Notes: generated from the sequence alone by a model not told the origin. DNA of 64,000 bases from Streptomyces sp. NBC_01296 (GCF_035984415.1 NZ_CP130720.1:1550001-1614000), one strand, 5' to 3'. Counted from the first letter of the stretch, positions 43,350 to 53,053 are shown. Program-made: numbers and translations.

Positions 43350-43997
43350 TCACACGGGCTGCGCGAGGAGCGCCGCCGCCAGGCCCGGGGACGGGCTCGA
43401 GAGCGTCGGGGTGGGCGTCGTGGTCAGGGCCGCGGCGTCGGCCATCGAGGCCTGGGCCAGGACGATGACGTCCGCGCCGGTGACGGCGTCGGCCGCCTCG
43501 GCCACGAGGCCGAGGGAGCCGGCGGTGCCCCCGGCCGCGAAGCGGTCCCAGGCCCCGGCGACCAGGTGCGTACGGACCGACACCGGGCGGCCGGCCCGCT
43601 CCGCCTCCTCGGCCACGAGGGCGACCGTCGGGGCCAGTGTCGACTCCACCGTGGCCAGGACCACGATGCGCGGGCCCGTACGGACGGCCTCGGCCGCCAT
43701 CGGGCGGTCGACGCGCAGGACGGGGACGCCCAGCTCGGGGGCCAGGGACTCCGCGACGCCGCCGATGCTCGAGCAGGTGACGAGGACCGGGCCGCCGGAG
43801 CCGGCCAGCAGGTCCCGCAGGTCCGCAGCCACCGAGTCCGGGCCCTGCGCACGGGCCCGGTCCAGCAGCTCCGGCACCACGAGGTGGCGCAGCACGGCGC
43901 CGGGGTGGTCCCGGTCCCGCAGGGCCTCGAAGACCGGCACGTGGACCGGCGAGGTGTGCAGCAGGGTCAGGCCCGTCGGGTTCTTCGGGTCGGTCAC
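43350..43997 (-). CDS. Aspartate/glutamate racemase family protein
   Basis: About 215 residues. The first catalytic Cys sits in VLVTCSSIGGVAESL and the opening GLTLLHTSPVHVPVFEALRD fits the fold. At the expected second catalytic position the sequence reads VIVLAQASMADAA, so the second Cys is absent. This excludes standard two-base racemisation, and a hydantoin- or decarboxylase-like reaction with one Cys is possible. GTG 43997 overlaps the GNAT stop as GTGA. Middle of a panD-GNAT-racemase operon. Confidence 0.8.
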   Translation of the reverse strand: MTDPKNPTGLTLLHTSPVHVPVFEALRDRDHPGAVLRHLVVPELLDRARAQGPDSVAADLRDLLAGSGGPVLVTCSSIGGVAESLAPELGVPVLRVDRPMAAEAVRTGPRIVVLATVESTLAPTVALVAEEAERAGRPVSVRTHLVAGAWDRFAAGGTAGSLGLVAEAADAVTGADVIVLAQASMADAAALTTTPTPTLSSPSPGLAAALLAQPV

Positions 43998-44347
43998 CAC
44001 AGGTCGGGGCTCTCGTCGAGCTGCGCCTTCGCCGCCGCGACGACCTCGGCCGGCGCCTCGGGCGCCTGGTCGGGGTGGCGGGCGGCCCAGCTCGCCGCGT
44101 ACGGGCACAGCGGAACCACCGGCACCCCCTCGGCCGCGGCGATCCCGTAGAAGCCCTTCACCAGGTCCCCGGCGATCCCCCGCCCCTCGTGCCCGGGCTC
44201 GACGATGGTGTGCACCGCCACGAGGGCGTGCGGCGCCGCGTCGAGCACGAAGTACGCGATGAGGCCGACCACCTCACCGTCCTCGACGGCGAGCAGCCGT
44301 CCGGCCTTGCGATCGTCCTTGAACTCGACGGCCCCGGTCTGCGACAT
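43994..44347 (-). CDS. Small GNAT (GCN5-related, YidJ-like) acetyltransferase
   Basis: About 117 residues of the short COG2388-type family: GRLLAVEDGEVVGLIAYFVL, VAVHTIVEPGHEGRGIAGDLVK (acetyl-CoA loop) and VVPLCPYAASWAARHPD. Members are compact acetyl-CoA-binding proteins with unknown substrates. It starts 15 bp after the panD stop and overlaps the racemase gene, so it is translated as part of one operon. Confidence 0.88.
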   Translation of the reverse strand: MSQTGAVEFKDDRKAGRLLAVEDGEVVGLIAYFVLDAAPHALVAVHTIVEPGHEGRGIAGDLVKGFYGIAAAEGVPVVPLCPYAASWAARHPDQAPEAPAEVVAAAKAQLDESPDLW

Positions 44348-44362
44348 GGTCCCCGACTCCCC

Positions 44363-44782
44363 TCAGACAGCCACCGCGTGGGGGCTGCGCTCCTGGTCCG
44401 TTCCCGGTACCGGGGCGGACGGATCCGCGCCCAGTTCGATGATGCGGTTGTCCGCGTCCACGTGCACGACGCGGGGCTTCAACACCCGCGCCTCGGCGTC
44501 CTCGACCTGTGCGTAGCTGATCAGGATGACGAGGTCCCCGGGGTGTACGAGGTGCGCGGCGGCGCCGTTGATCCCGATGACCCCGGAACCGCGCTCGCCC
44601 TCGATGACGTACGTCTCCAGCCGCGCCCCGTTGGTGATGTCCACGATGTGGACGAGCTCCCCGGGCAGCAGATCCGCCGCATCGAGCAGATCGGCGTCGA
44701 CGGTCACGGACCCGACGTAGTGCAGGTCGGCCTGGGTGACCGTGGCCCGGTGGATCTTGGACTTGAACATGGTACGAAGCAT
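44363..44782 (-). CDS. panD: Aspartate 1-decarboxylase precursor
   Basis: 139 residues. The opening [19 protein letters not shown] and the self-cleavage site Gly24-Ser25 in [12 protein letters not shown] are diagnostic; cleavage makes the pyruvoyl cofactor. [20 protein letters not shown] follows. The enzyme makes beta-alanine for pantothenate. ATG 44782. A near-copy of the leader and first ten codons lies at 59962-60022, which marks this leader as a recombination point. Confidence 0.96.
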   Translation of the reverse strand: MLRTMFKSKIHRATVTQADLHYVGSVTVDADLLDAADLLPGELVHIVDITNGARLETYVIEGERGSGVIGINGAAAHLVHPGDLVILISYAQVEDAEARVLKPRVVHVDADNRIIELGADPSAPVPGTDQERSPHAVAV

Positions 44783-44901
44783 GCGAATACTCCCGATATG
44801 TCTGCTCCCTGCCTGCTTCAGCAGGTCAAGGGCGGTCCCGGCAGCGTACAACGATTCGCAAGTTCGGTCAGCTTCCCCAGGTCTTCCAGGACTCATGCTG
44901 A

Positions 44902-45426
44902 CCGATCGCTGACAGCGGGCACGAATCAACCTGGTCCGAGGCCCTCAAAGCCTTCGTAGAGCAGGCGCAGCACCCCGCCGGGGTGGCCCGGCTCATCACC
45001 GAGGTACGCGCATGGCAGCAGTCAGGTCGGTCCCGCGGGGCCGGCACCGCGGCCTTCCTGGCCCTGATGTCCGTACCGGGCACTACCACCCCGTGGCTGC
45101 TGTCCGATGAAGTCCCGTCCGAGGTGGACGTGAAACGGGCACTGCAGGACCTGTTGGGAGACGTCGTCACGGCGCCGGACGCCATCAACCGCCTCACCAC
45201 ATGGATCAGGCAGTCGGCAACCGACCCCGACACCTACACCCGCGTTCGCGACGGGTTGCTCCCCGTCCTGCGCGGCCAGAAGATCTTCAAGGCCTCCGTG
45301 AGCCTGATGCAGGCACTGGAGCACGTTTCGGTCGACGGAGAGACGAACGCGGCCAACGACTTCTGGGACCGTCTCGTAGACCCGCGTGTCCGCACGGTGA
45401 TCCAGCTCAACAGGGATCCGGCATGA
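44902..45426 (+). pseudogene. 5'-truncated gene of unknown family
   Basis: A coherent frame opens after a stop at 44899-44901 and reads sensibly from [19 protein letters not shown] onward, but has no start codon before a GTG at 44983 that lacks a ribosome site. The product would be soluble and helical (RALQDLLGDVV, RTVIQLNRDPA at the end). The sensible sequence upstream of any start suggests that the 5' part was lost where the island joins the panD leader. Its stop overlaps the next start as ATGA, so the pair was once an operon. No family recognised; if used, expression from GTG 44983 gives 147 residues. Confidence 0.6.
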
Positions 45427-46175
45427 GGTGGTTCTGGCTACGCCGGGCCCGCACGATCCACTGCACCCAGCCACGGATGCTCCGTTGCGCAACCCCCGGT
45501 ATCCATTTTGAGGCCACGTTCACGATCAAGTGGCGTCCCCCGCTACGGGCCCGACCCAATCTCGAAGACCTTGTACTCAGCCGGACCCTCGCGCGGGCCG
45601 GCGAGATCGCGCAGCTCTTCACAGCCGTCGAGGTGCGCACCGCGCAGGACACCATCAACGCCGAGCTCGGCGCCCCGGAACACACCCGCGCATCCGGGTT
45701 CCGGTGTCTAGCTGCCCGTGTAGAACTGGCGCTCTCGGAGAGCGCACGGGAGGACCTTGCTCAGCAGCAGGCAGACGAGGCACGGGTACGGCGGCTGCGG
45801 TTCCTTCGCACGAACCTGTACGAGCAGCCCGACCTCTTCGTGCTCGACCGGATCGAGCGGCATGGCGATTGGCCGGGCAATGAGCAGGTTGCCGAAGGGC
45901 AGCGCCTGGCACGGTGGATGGTTGCGGCTGACGAATGGTGGCAGCCCATGCTCGACCAGTGGGAAAAAGTCGGCCACGACCGCCGTCGCGATCCGCGCGC
46001 CGCCCGCGACGGGCACACTGCCCCCCCTTCACAGGAGTCCTTCTGCACATCCACCACGATCAGGCCTCGGCTCATCACATACATCCTTCGGCACGACAAC
46101 ACGGCCCTCGCGTTTACGGTGCCTCTCCCGGCCACCGGAAGCCCCCAGCGGACTGTGCTCACCCGCATGGCGTAA
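45423..46175 (+). CDS. Soluble protein, weakly SPFH/band-7-like, with a replaced C-terminus
   Basis: About 250 residues from ATG 45423. A beta-rich N-terminal part (FEATFTIKWRPPLRARPNLE) is followed by long charged helices (VELALSESAREDLAQQQADEA and RVRRLRFLRTNLYEQPDLFV), an arrangement reminiscent of SPFH/band-7 proteins. This is a weak resemblance. From about 45972 onward the frame is antisense to a nicotinamidase fragment, so the last 65 or so residues are not original. The gene is probably inactive or altered. Confidence 0.5.
   Translation: MRWFWLRRARTIHCTQPRMLRCATPGIHFEATFTIKWRPPLRARPNLEDLVLSRTLARAGEIAQLFTAVEVRTAQDTINAELGAPEHTRASGFRCLAARVELALSESAREDLAQQQADEARVRRLRFLRTNLYEQPDLFVLDRIERHGDWPGNEQVAEGQRLARWMVAADEWWQPMLDQWEKVGHDRRRDPRAARDGHTAPPSQESFCTSTTIRPRLITYILRHDNTALAFTVPLPATGSPQRTVLTRMA
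45975..46075 (-). pseudogene. pncA: Nicotinamidase 5' fragment
   Basis: On the minus strand, ATG 46075 with an aagga ribosome site begins SRGLIVVDVQKDSCEGG, the N-terminus of a nicotinamidase/isochorismatase with its catalytic Asp. A frameshift in a seven-G run then separates it from VAGGARIATAVVADFF, which continues the family pattern. Homology ends near 45975, where the sequence passes into the 45423 gene. Only about 30 of some 190 codons remain. Confidence 0.7.
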
Positions 46176-46610
46176 GGGCATCACCGCAGGAACGATTCGC
46201 ACGCCCGTGCCGGTCGAGCTCACCGCGCGGGCCGGGCGCACGGAATGCCTGTTGAGCCCCGTGGTCCGATCCGCCGGGCGCCGGATCCCGATTTCTGCAT
46301 CCGGGGGCGGAGCTGGTCGGCCCGGTTGCCGCGGGGAGGGGTTCCTATCATTCCCGGCACGGTTTTTTGGGCGCTCTGTTCCGGCGACCACTCATTTGAG
46401 TACCGTGCAGCCAGTACGTCGCTTTGGTCCCATCGGCGTGATCACGATGGTTTCACGTTGAGTTGGGGCTGGATGGCCACGGAGCTGTGCCAACAGCGCC
46501 GGAAACAATGCCGTAGAGGGCAGGTCCGGACTGTGGGTGCGCGTGGCCGCGTCCTCGGCTCATGGCCCAGAGCAGGAGCCCTGGGCGGGAGCGACTGCAG
46601 GGAAGTGACT
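46176..46610. promoter_or_regulatory. Upstream region of the urease operon
   Basis: About 435 bp without a convincing gene. It contains an inverted repeat CCATCG-N9-CGATGG (46430-46450) with TGATCA inside the spacer, a possible operator, about 160 bp before ureAB. No clear NikR- or Nur-type site was seen. Confidence 0.4.
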
Positions 46611-47324
46611 GTGCACCTGACCCCCCACGAACAAGAACGTCTGATGATGCACGTGGCGGCCGATGTCGCGGAGAAGCGGCGGGCACGCGGCGTGCGGCTG
46701 AATTATCCCGAGACAATGGCGCTGTTGATCGTGCATGTCCTTGAGGGGGCCAGAGACGGTAGGACCGTCGCCGAGCTGATGTCCTCCGGACGGAAGGTGC
46801 TGTCCCGGGAGGAGGTCATGGAGGGCGTCCCGGAGATGATCGAGAACGTCCAGGTGGAGGCGACGTTCCCCGACGGCACGAAGCTGGTCACGATTCACGG
46901 CCCCTTCCCCGATGCAGCCGGGGACGAAGAACCGTCCGTCTCTCCAGGGAAGGTGGACTTCTCCCCGCGGAAGGGTGACGAGGTGGTGATCTTCAACGAA
47001 CGCCATCGGCAGCTGAACCACGTAACGAAGATGACCGTCATGAACCCGACCGACCGCCCCATCCAGGTCGGCTCCCACTACCACTTCGCCGAAGCCAACG
47101 ACGGCCTCAGGTTCCCCCGTAAACAAGCGTGGGGCCTGCGTCTGAACGTGCCCGCCGGCAGCTCCGTACGTTTCGAACCCGGCATCACCGAAGAGGTCGA
47201 GCTCGTGCCCATCGAGGGCGCCCGCGTCGTTCACGGTCTGCGCGACAAGGTCAAGGGCCTGCCCCAGAAGGTCAAGGGCTCGCTCGACAACGTCAAGGGA
47301 TCGTTCGACAGGGAGCAGGTGTGA
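46611..47324 (+). CDS. ureAB: Fused urease gamma-beta subunit (UreA-UreB)
   Basis: About 237 residues. The gamma part (residues 1-100) begins [26 protein letters not shown] and has [21 protein letters not shown]. The beta part follows with [34 protein letters not shown] and [21 protein letters not shown]. The C-terminus adds about 30 residues with three KVKG/NVKG repeats ([19 protein letters not shown]). Fusion of A and B is known in actinobacteria. GTG 46611 is preferred over GTG 46605 because it matches the family start and is seven bases from the ribosome site. It overlaps ureC as GTGA. Confidence 0.94.
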   Translation: MHLTPHEQERLMMHVAADVAEKRRARGVRLNYPETMALLIVHVLEGARDGRTVAELMSSGRKVLSREEVMEGVPEMIENVQVEATFPDGTKLVTIHGPFPDAAGDEEPSVSPGKVDFSPRKGDEVVIFNERHRQLNHVTKMTVMNPTDRPIQVGSHYHFAEANDGLRFPRKQAWGLRLNVPAGSSVRFEPGITEEVELVPIEGARVVHGLRDKVKGLPQKVKGSLDNVKGSFDREQV

Positions 47325-49303
47325 ATTCCATGGCTCAGTGCCCCGACTGTTCCTGCTGCCACGACGAACCCAAGCCGTCCGACCCGTTGACCCGCGCCGC
47401 CTACGCGGACCGGTACGGCCCGACGACCCGCGACTGTATTCGCCTCGCCGACACCGCATTGCGAATCAAGATCGAGGACGACTGGTCCGGAGGACCCGGG
47501 CGCAGCGGCAACGAGATGGTCTTCGGCGGCGGCAAGGTGATCCGTGAGTCGATGGGCCAGTCCATCGTGCCGCGTGATCCGGGCAAGGCCAGGCCCGGCA
47601 AGCCTGCCGGCGATACCGTCGCGGTACCTCCGGACACGGTCATCACCGGCGCGGTCGTCCTGGACCACTGGGGCGTCGTAAAAGCGGACGTCGCCATCCG
47701 GGGCGGGAACATCGTCGCGCTGGGCAAGGCGTACAACCCCGAGACGATGGACCCTCTGCACGAGGAGGGGGCCAGTCACAACGGTATCGGCCCGAGGCCC
47801 ACCGACTTCGTCATCGGTCCGGACACCGAAGTCATCGCGGGCAAGGGGAGGATCCTCACCGCCGGCGGCATTGACACACACGTCCACTTCGTCTGCCCCG
47901 ACCAGGTACATGAGGCGCTGGCCGCGGGGGTCACCACGCTCATCGGCGGCGGTACGGGGCCGGCGGAGGGCAGCACGGCCACCACCGTCACACCGGGCTC
48001 GTGGCACATCGACCGGATGTTTGAGGCGCTGGACGGCTTCCCGGTGAACATCGGACTCCTCGGCAAGGGCGCCACCATGTCGAAGGAGTCCATGCTCGAC
48101 CAGGTGGACGCCGGCGTCATCGGACTCAAGATCCATGAGGACTGGGGCGCGACCCCGGCCGTCATCAAGAAGTGCCTGGAGGTCTGCAAGGAGACCGGGG
48201 TTCAGCTCGCGCTCCACGCCGACTCGTTGAACGAGGCCGGCTTCGTCCAGGACACCATCGACGCCATCGACGGCCGCTCCATCCACATCTTCCATGTCGA
48301 AGGTGCCGGCGGTGGCCACGCCCCGGACATGATCAAGATGGTGAGCGAGCCGAACGTGCTGCCCGCCTCCACCAACCCCACCCGGCCACTGACCGTCAAC
48401 ACGGTCAAGGAGCACTTCGACATGGTGATGGTCTGCCATCACCTCAACCCGAAGGTCGAGGAGGATCTGGCCTTCGCGGACTCCCGGATCAGGCCCTCCA
48501 CGATGGCCGCCGAGGACATCCTCCATGATCTCGGAGCCATCTCGATCATGTCCTCGGACGCCCAGGCCATGGGCCGCATCGGCGAGATGATCATGCGTAC
48601 CTGGCAGACCGCCCACGTCATGAAGGTCCGCCGCGGCTTCCTGGAAGAAGACCAGCCTCTGGACAAGCCGGAGGCCGAGCCGAAGCCCAAGAAGGCCAAG
48701 GACAAGACGCCGGCGGTTACGACTCCGCCGGCCGAACCGCCGGTGGCTGACAATCGGCGCGCCCGCCGGTACGTCGCGAAGTACACCATCAACCCGGCCC
48801 TCGCGCAGGGCATCGACGCTGTCGTCGGATCGGTGGAGACCGGCAAGCTGGCCGACTTGGTGCTGTGGGAGCCGAAGTTCTTCGGGGTGAAGCCGCACGT
48901 GGTCATCAAGGGCGGGCAGATCGCCTACGCGCAGGTGGGCGACGCCAACGCGTCCATCCCCACCCCCCAGCCGGTGCTGCCTCGCCCGATGTGGGGTGCT
49001 ACCGGTCTGGCCCCCGGCTCTCTCTCCTACAACTTCGTCACCGATCGGGCCATCAAGAACGGTGTGGCCAAGGGCCGCAAGCTGACCAAACAGTTCAAGG
49101 CCATCACGGACACACGTCCCGTCAAGAAGGCCGACATGAAGGAGAACAGTGCCACCCCCCACGTCCGGATCGACCCCGACACCTACGAGGTCATCGTCGG
49201 CGGAGCGAAGGTGACGGACGTGACGACCTTCGTCGACGGCCAGATCGTCGACCGCGCCTACGTCTCCGAGCTTCCCATGGCACAGCGCTACTTCCTCTTC
49301 TGA
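47321..49303 (+). CDS. ureC: Urease alpha subunit
   Basis: About 660 residues, some 90 longer than the usual 570. Nickel ligands are present: His187 and His189 in IDTHVHF, the carbamylated Lys270 in GLKIHEDWG, the histidines of [12 protein letters not shown], and Asp in SSDAQAMGR. The flap Cys is in [21 protein letters not shown] split around it. Additions are an N-terminal Cys cluster ([10 protein letters not shown]), a Lys/Pro-rich insert near residues 445-480 ([20 protein letters not shown]), and a small insert near the C-terminus. The end MAQRYFLF is canonical. GTG 47321 has a gggag ribosome site; ATG 47330 is also possible. Confidence 0.95.
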   Translation: MNSMAQCPDCSCCHDEPKPSDPLTRAAYADRYGPTTRDCIRLADTALRIKIEDDWSGGPGRSGNEMVFGGGKVIRESMGQSIVPRDPGKARPGKPAGDTVAVPPDTVITGAVVLDHWGVVKADVAIRGGNIVALGKAYNPETMDPLHEEGASHNGIGPRPTDFVIGPDTEVIAGKGRILTAGGIDTHVHFVCPDQVHEALAAGVTTLIGGGTGPAEGSTATTVTPGSWHIDRMFEALDGFPVNIGLLGKGATMSKESMLDQVDAGVIGLKIHEDWGATPAVIKKCLEVCKETGVQLALHADSLNEAGFVQDTIDAIDGRSIHIFHVEGAGGGHAPDMIKMVSEPNVLPASTNPTRPLTVNTVKEHFDMVMVCHHLNPKVEEDLAFADSRIRPSTMAAEDILHDLGAISIMSSDAQAMGRIGEMIMRTWQTAHVMKVRRGFLEEDQPLDKPEAEPKPKKAKDKTPAVTTPPAEPPVADNRRARRYVAKYTINPALAQGIDAVVGSVETGKLADLVLWEPKFFGVKPHVVIKGGQIAYAQVGDANASIPTPQPVLPRPMWGATGLAPGSLSYNFVTDRAIKNGVAKGRKLTKQFKAITDTRPVKKADMKENSATPHVRIDPDTYEVIVGGAKVTDVTTFVDGQIVDRAYVSELPMAQRYFLF

Positions 49304-49352
49304 CGGAAGACCCCGGCCCCCGCAGGACCTGAGCTGTGAAGAGGAACGAACA

Positions 49353-50027
49353 ATGAACCGTGCCGCGCTGCTCATTCTGGCCGACGGCCGCTTCCCCGCC
49401 GGAGGCCACGCACACTCCGGCGGCGCCGAAGCGGCCGTGGCGGCGGGCCGGATCAAGGATGCCGGCTCGCTGGAGAATTTCTGCCGGGGCCGGTTGCACA
49501 CTGCGGGCCTGGTCGCGGCGGCGCTGGCCGCCGCGACCGCCGCAGGGCATGATCCACTGGCCCTGGACGGGGCCGCCGACGCCCGCACCCCGGTGGCAGC
49601 GCTGCGGACCACAGCCCGCAAGCTGGGCCGGCAGATGATGCGGGCGGCCCGCGCCACCTGGCCGTCGCCCGAACTCGACGCCCTGGCCGCAGCCCGGCCC
49701 CGGGGCGCCCACCAGCCAGTGGTGCTGGGCCTGGCCGCCCGGTCGGCCGGCCTCACCCCCCTGGACGCCGCGTATGCAGCCGCATACGAAACCGTCAGCG
49801 GGCCGGCCACGGCGACAGTCCGGCTGCTGAGCTTGGATCCGTTCGATGCCACCGCGGTGCTGGCCCGCCTGGTCCCGGACATCGACCGTGTCGCGGCCGC
49901 CGCCGCAACGGCGGCCCAGCGCATCCCCGAAGAGGGCATCGACGCACTGCCCGCTGCCTCCGCGCCGCTGCTCGACATCACCGCACAGCAGCACGCCGCC
50001 TGGCCGGTACGCCTCTTCGCCTCCTGA
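49353..50027 (+). CDS. ureF: Urease accessory protein UreF
   Basis: About 224 residues. [24 protein letters not shown] is the family opening, and the helical body and [23 protein letters not shown] segment near the end fit UreF. With UreD and UreG it forms the complex that loads nickel into apo-urease. A gaggaac ribosome site precedes ATG 49353; 49 bp separate it from ureC. Confidence 0.93.
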   Translation: MNRAALLILADGRFPAGGHAHSGGAEAAVAAGRIKDAGSLENFCRGRLHTAGLVAAALAAATAAGHDPLALDGAADARTPVAALRTTARKLGRQMMRAARATWPSPELDALAAARPRGAHQPVVLGLAARSAGLTPLDAAYAAAYETVSGPATATVRLLSLDPFDATAVLARLVPDIDRVAAAAATAAQRIPEEGIDALPAASAPLLDITAQQHAAWPVRLFAS

Positions 50028-50061
50028 CCACCCGCCACGAGACACGACGCAAGGAGCCTGT

Positions 50062-50763
50062 ATGCACCTCGGCCACGAACTCGACGAAGAGTTCCCCCGC
50101 CGGCACACCTACCGCGCCGCCGACCCTGCGCGCCCCGACGGAAGCCGACGCGCCCTGCGCATCGGCCTGGGCGGACCGGTCGGCTCGGGCAAGACCGCCA
50201 CCGTCGCCGCCCTGTGCCGGGCACTGCGCACCGAAGTGTCCATCGCCGTCGTCACCAACGACATCTATACCCGCGAGGACGCCGATTTCCTGCTCCGGGA
50301 GGCGGTCCTGCCACCCGAGCGGATCAAGGCCGTCGAAACCGGTGCCTGCCCGCACACCGCCATCCGCGACGACATCTCCGCAAACCTCGAAGCAGTCGAG
50401 GACCTGGAAGAGGAGGTCGGCTCCCTCGACCTGGTCCTGGTGGAATCCGGTGGCGACAACCTCACCGCCACCTTCTCCAAAGGACTGGTGGACAGCCAGA
50501 TCTTCGTCATCGACGTGGCCGGCGGCGACGACATCCCCCGCAAGGGGGGACCCGGCGTCACCACCGCAGACCTCCTCGTCATCAACAAGACCGACCTCGC
50601 CCCCTACGTCGGCTCCGACCTTGGTGCCATGGCCCACGACGCGAAGGCCCAGCGCGGTGACCTCCCCGTCGCCTTCACCTGCCTCAAGGAGGAAGGCGGC
50701 GTCAAACCGGTCGCCGACTGGATCCGCGAACGCCTCACCGACTGGACCGCGGGCCCCGCATGA
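50062..50763 (+). CDS. ureG: Urease accessory GTPase UreG
   Basis: About 233 residues. P-loop [26 protein letters not shown], the metal-binding CPH in [26 protein letters not shown] and the guanine-specificity [10 protein letters not shown] are all present. GTP hydrolysis drives nickel insertion. ATG 50062 follows aaggag. It overlaps ureD as ATGA. Confidence 0.96.
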   Translation: MHLGHELDEEFPRRHTYRAADPARPDGSRRALRIGLGGPVGSGKTATVAALCRALRTEVSIAVVTNDIYTREDADFLLREAVLPPERIKAVETGACPHTAIRDDISANLEAVEDLEEEVGSLDLVLVESGGDNLTATFSKGLVDSQIFVIDVAGGDDIPRKGGPGVTTADLLVINKTDLAPYVGSDLGAMAHDAKAQRGDLPVAFTCLKEEGGVKPVADWIRERLTDWTAGPA

Positions 50764-51644
50764 CCCTCACCACCGAGCACGCCCAGCCGCCCGACCGCCA
50801 CACACCTGTCACAGGCGTACGGGCCACGGCCCGCATCACGGCAGCAGCCAGGGGCGGCACCACCACCCTGCCCGTCCTCGACGGCGATGGCCCCTTCGAA
50901 CTCCGGCGCCTTCGTTCCCGCGGCACCGAGGCCCGCGTATGCATCGTCGGCGCGATGAGCGCCCCCCTCGGCGGCGACCGGCTCCGCATCGAAGCCATCG
51001 CCCAGCAGCACTCGCAGCTCCACATCACCTCGACCGCCGCAACCCTCGCCCTCAAAGGGCCCACCACGGCACACGCCACCTACGACGTGCACCTGACCGT
51101 GGAAGAGCACGCGGAGCTCCACTGGCTGCCCAAGCCGCTGATCTGCGCGGCCGGCAGCAACCTTCGCCAGACGTGGACCATCGATCTCGCTCCCACCGCA
51201 CGGCTCCTCCTGCGCGAAGAGCAGGTACTCGGACGCACCGGTGAACTTCCGGGCCACGTGGTTACCCGGCTCACCGTCCGACACGGAGAACACGTACTCC
51301 TTGACCAGGAAGCCGAATACGGCCCAGGCGCACCAGGCTGGAACGGGCCTGCCGTCCTGGGCCACCACCGAGCGACCGGACAAATCCTCAGCGTCGATCC
51401 CGCCTTCGAGAACAAGCCACCCAAGATCCAGGTGCTCAGGGACGCGCCGGAAGACGGCCAAGCCATCCTCACCCCACTGGCAGGGCCTGCCGCACTCGTC
51501 ACCGCCGTCGCCCCAGACGGCCTCCGCCTGCGCCACCTCATGAACACGGTCCATAGCACCCATCGACGCCCTCCCACGGCGGACCACACCCTCGCAGAAG
51601 GCCCTCCCACAGAGGCACCTCCCGGCATACCGGCGAACCTATAG
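50760..51644 (+). CDS. ureD: Urease accessory protein UreD (UreH)
   Basis: About 294 residues. Family pattern is seen in [29 protein letters not shown] and [24 protein letters not shown] (both given in part). It continues [17 protein letters not shown]. UreD is the scaffold that binds apo-urease. Last gene of the operon. No ureE was found in the operon, so nickel delivery may rely on UreG or on another metallochaperone. Confidence 0.9.
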   Translation: MTLTTEHAQPPDRHTPVTGVRATARITAAARGGTTTLPVLDGDGPFELRRLRSRGTEARVCIVGAMSAPLGGDRLRIEAIAQQHSQLHITSTAATLALKGPTTAHATYDVHLTVEEHAELHWLPKPLICAAGSNLRQTWTIDLAPTARLLLREEQVLGRTGELPGHVVTRLTVRHGEHVLLDQEAEYGPGAPGWNGPAVLGHHRATGQILSVDPAFENKPPKIQVLRDAPEDGQAILTPLAGPAALVTAVAPDGLRLRHLMNTVHSTHRRPPTADHTLAEGPPTEAPPGIPANL

Positions 51645-51869
51645 ACCGGTCAGACGAACGAGGCACCGGGACTGCTCGTTCACGCCGCCTCTCGTCCTTC
51701 CCACGTGTCGCTGCGGGCGGCCCGGCCCCGAGCAGGTCGCGGAAGTCAGCGCTGACACCGGCATCGACCGCGGGGCATGGCGGCGCCCGCTCCACTTCGT
51801 ACGGTTGCGTCTGGACGTGACCGGGGCGTGCCGACGTGCCGAAGTTCGGGGAAGGCGTACAGCCCTCAA

Positions 51870-52080
51870 GCGGCTGACCTGCCACAGCCCGTCGTGGGCG
51901 CCCTGGAGAGTCTCGCGTTTCAGGGATGCGTGGAAGCTTTCGCAGGCGGCATTGTCGGCGCTGGTGTCGACCGCGCCCATCGACCGTGTGACCCAGAGTT
52001 GGTCGCAGAGGCCGGCGAAGGCCCGGGAACGTATTGCGCCCCGTGGACGGAGTGGAATACGGCGCCGTCCAGGCCGCCGC
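51870..52080 (-). pseudogene. IS3-family transposase OrfB C-terminal remnant
   Basis: On the minus strand the frame RAFAGLCDQLWVTRSMG, VDTSADNAACESFHASLKRETLQG (given in part) matches the end of an IS3-type DDE integrase, including the final Glu in ACESFHASLK. Just upstream, AVFHSVHGAQY is in another frame, so there is a frameshift, and the usual catalytic Asp of HSDHG is Val. Nothing of the rest remains. It abuts the OrfA gene on the other strand near 52077. Confidence 0.7.
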
Positions 52081-52370
52081 GGGAGTTCAGGAACGACGCT
52101 GTCGCGCTCTACCGCGCCGCGGCCGGGAAGCGGACGTACGCGGCGGTGGCCGCGGATCTCGGCATCACCGCGGAGTCGCTCCGGACGTGGGTCCGCAAGG
52201 ACGAGGCCCAGGCCGTGCCTACGGGCCGCGACGGCAGCGTGAGTGCGGCGCAGGAGCTTGCCCGGCTGCGGGCTGAGAACGCCAGGCCGCTCAAAGCCGA
52301 GCAGGAGTGGCGGCTGGAACGCGAGATCCTGCGCCGGGCAGCCGCCTATTTCGCCCGGGAGATGAAGTGA
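52077..52370 (+). pseudogene. IS3-family transposase OrfA, start lost
   Basis: The frame reads PREFRNDAVALYRAAAGKRTYAAVAADLG (given in part) and ITAESLRTWVRKDEAQA, a helix-turn-helix of IS3 OrfA, and ends with the leucine-zipper-like LRAENARPLKAEQEWRLEREILRRAAAYF. The usual Met a few residues before PREF is missing because the inverted remnant joins here. The OrfB frame follows in GTGA overlap, as is typical. Confidence 0.75.
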
Positions 52371-53053
52371 GCCCATGCCGCTGGGCCTTCATCTCCGACC
52401 ACCGCGCCGTCTTCGGCGTCAAGCGGATCTGCCGGGTGCTCGGAGCGTCCCGCGCCGGCTACTGCCGGCATCTGGCCACCGGGCAGGCCCGCGCCGGGCG
52501 CCAGGCCGAGGAGAAGCGGACCGTGAGCGAGATCCGCGCCGTCCACACCGAGCACCATGGCGCCTGCGGCGCCCCGCGCGTCCATGCCGAGCTGCGTGCG
52601 AGAGGACGCAGGATCAACCACAAGCGCGTGACCCGGCTGATGCGGATCAACCACATCGCCGGCCGCCACCTGCGGAAGAAGAAACGGACGACGATCGCGG
52701 ACAGGACCGCGCCGCCCGTGCCGGACCTGGTGATGCGCGACTTCACTGCGGACGCCCTGAACACCAGGTGGTGCGGCGACATCACCTACATAGCCGTCGG
52801 CCCGACCTGGCTCTGCCTCGCCACGGTGATCGACATCTGCTCGAGGAAGGTCGTGGGCTGGTCCGTCGCGGACCACATGCGCACCTCGCTGGTCACCGAC
52901 GCGATCGAGATGGCAGTCGCCGCCCGTGGCGGCCGGGTCCACGGCGCCGTCTTCCATACCGACAGGGGCGCCCAGTACAGCGCGGCCGCTTTCGTTGAGG
53001 TCTGCCGCCTGCATGTGCCCGGTGTGTGCCGATCACTCCTGCAGGGGGCGTGA
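52367..53053 (+). pseudogene. IS3-family transposase OrfB, C-terminally truncated
   Basis: From GTG 52367 the frame carries the HTH_21 part (HHGACGAPRVHAELRARGRRINHKRV in part), then the rve core with the first Asp in WCGDITYI and the second in VFHTDRGAQYSAAAF. After CRLHV at about 53016 homology stops, and the conserved end with the third acidic residue is missing, so it should be inactive. The lost end resembles, in type, the inverted remnant at 51.87-52.08 kb. Confidence 0.82.

Noticed and set aside
46430..46450. Nickel regulator (NikR or Nur) box upstream of urease
   Set aside because: The inverted repeat CCATCG-N9-CGATGG does not match the spacing or sequence I know for either regulator; kept only as an unnamed inverted repeat.
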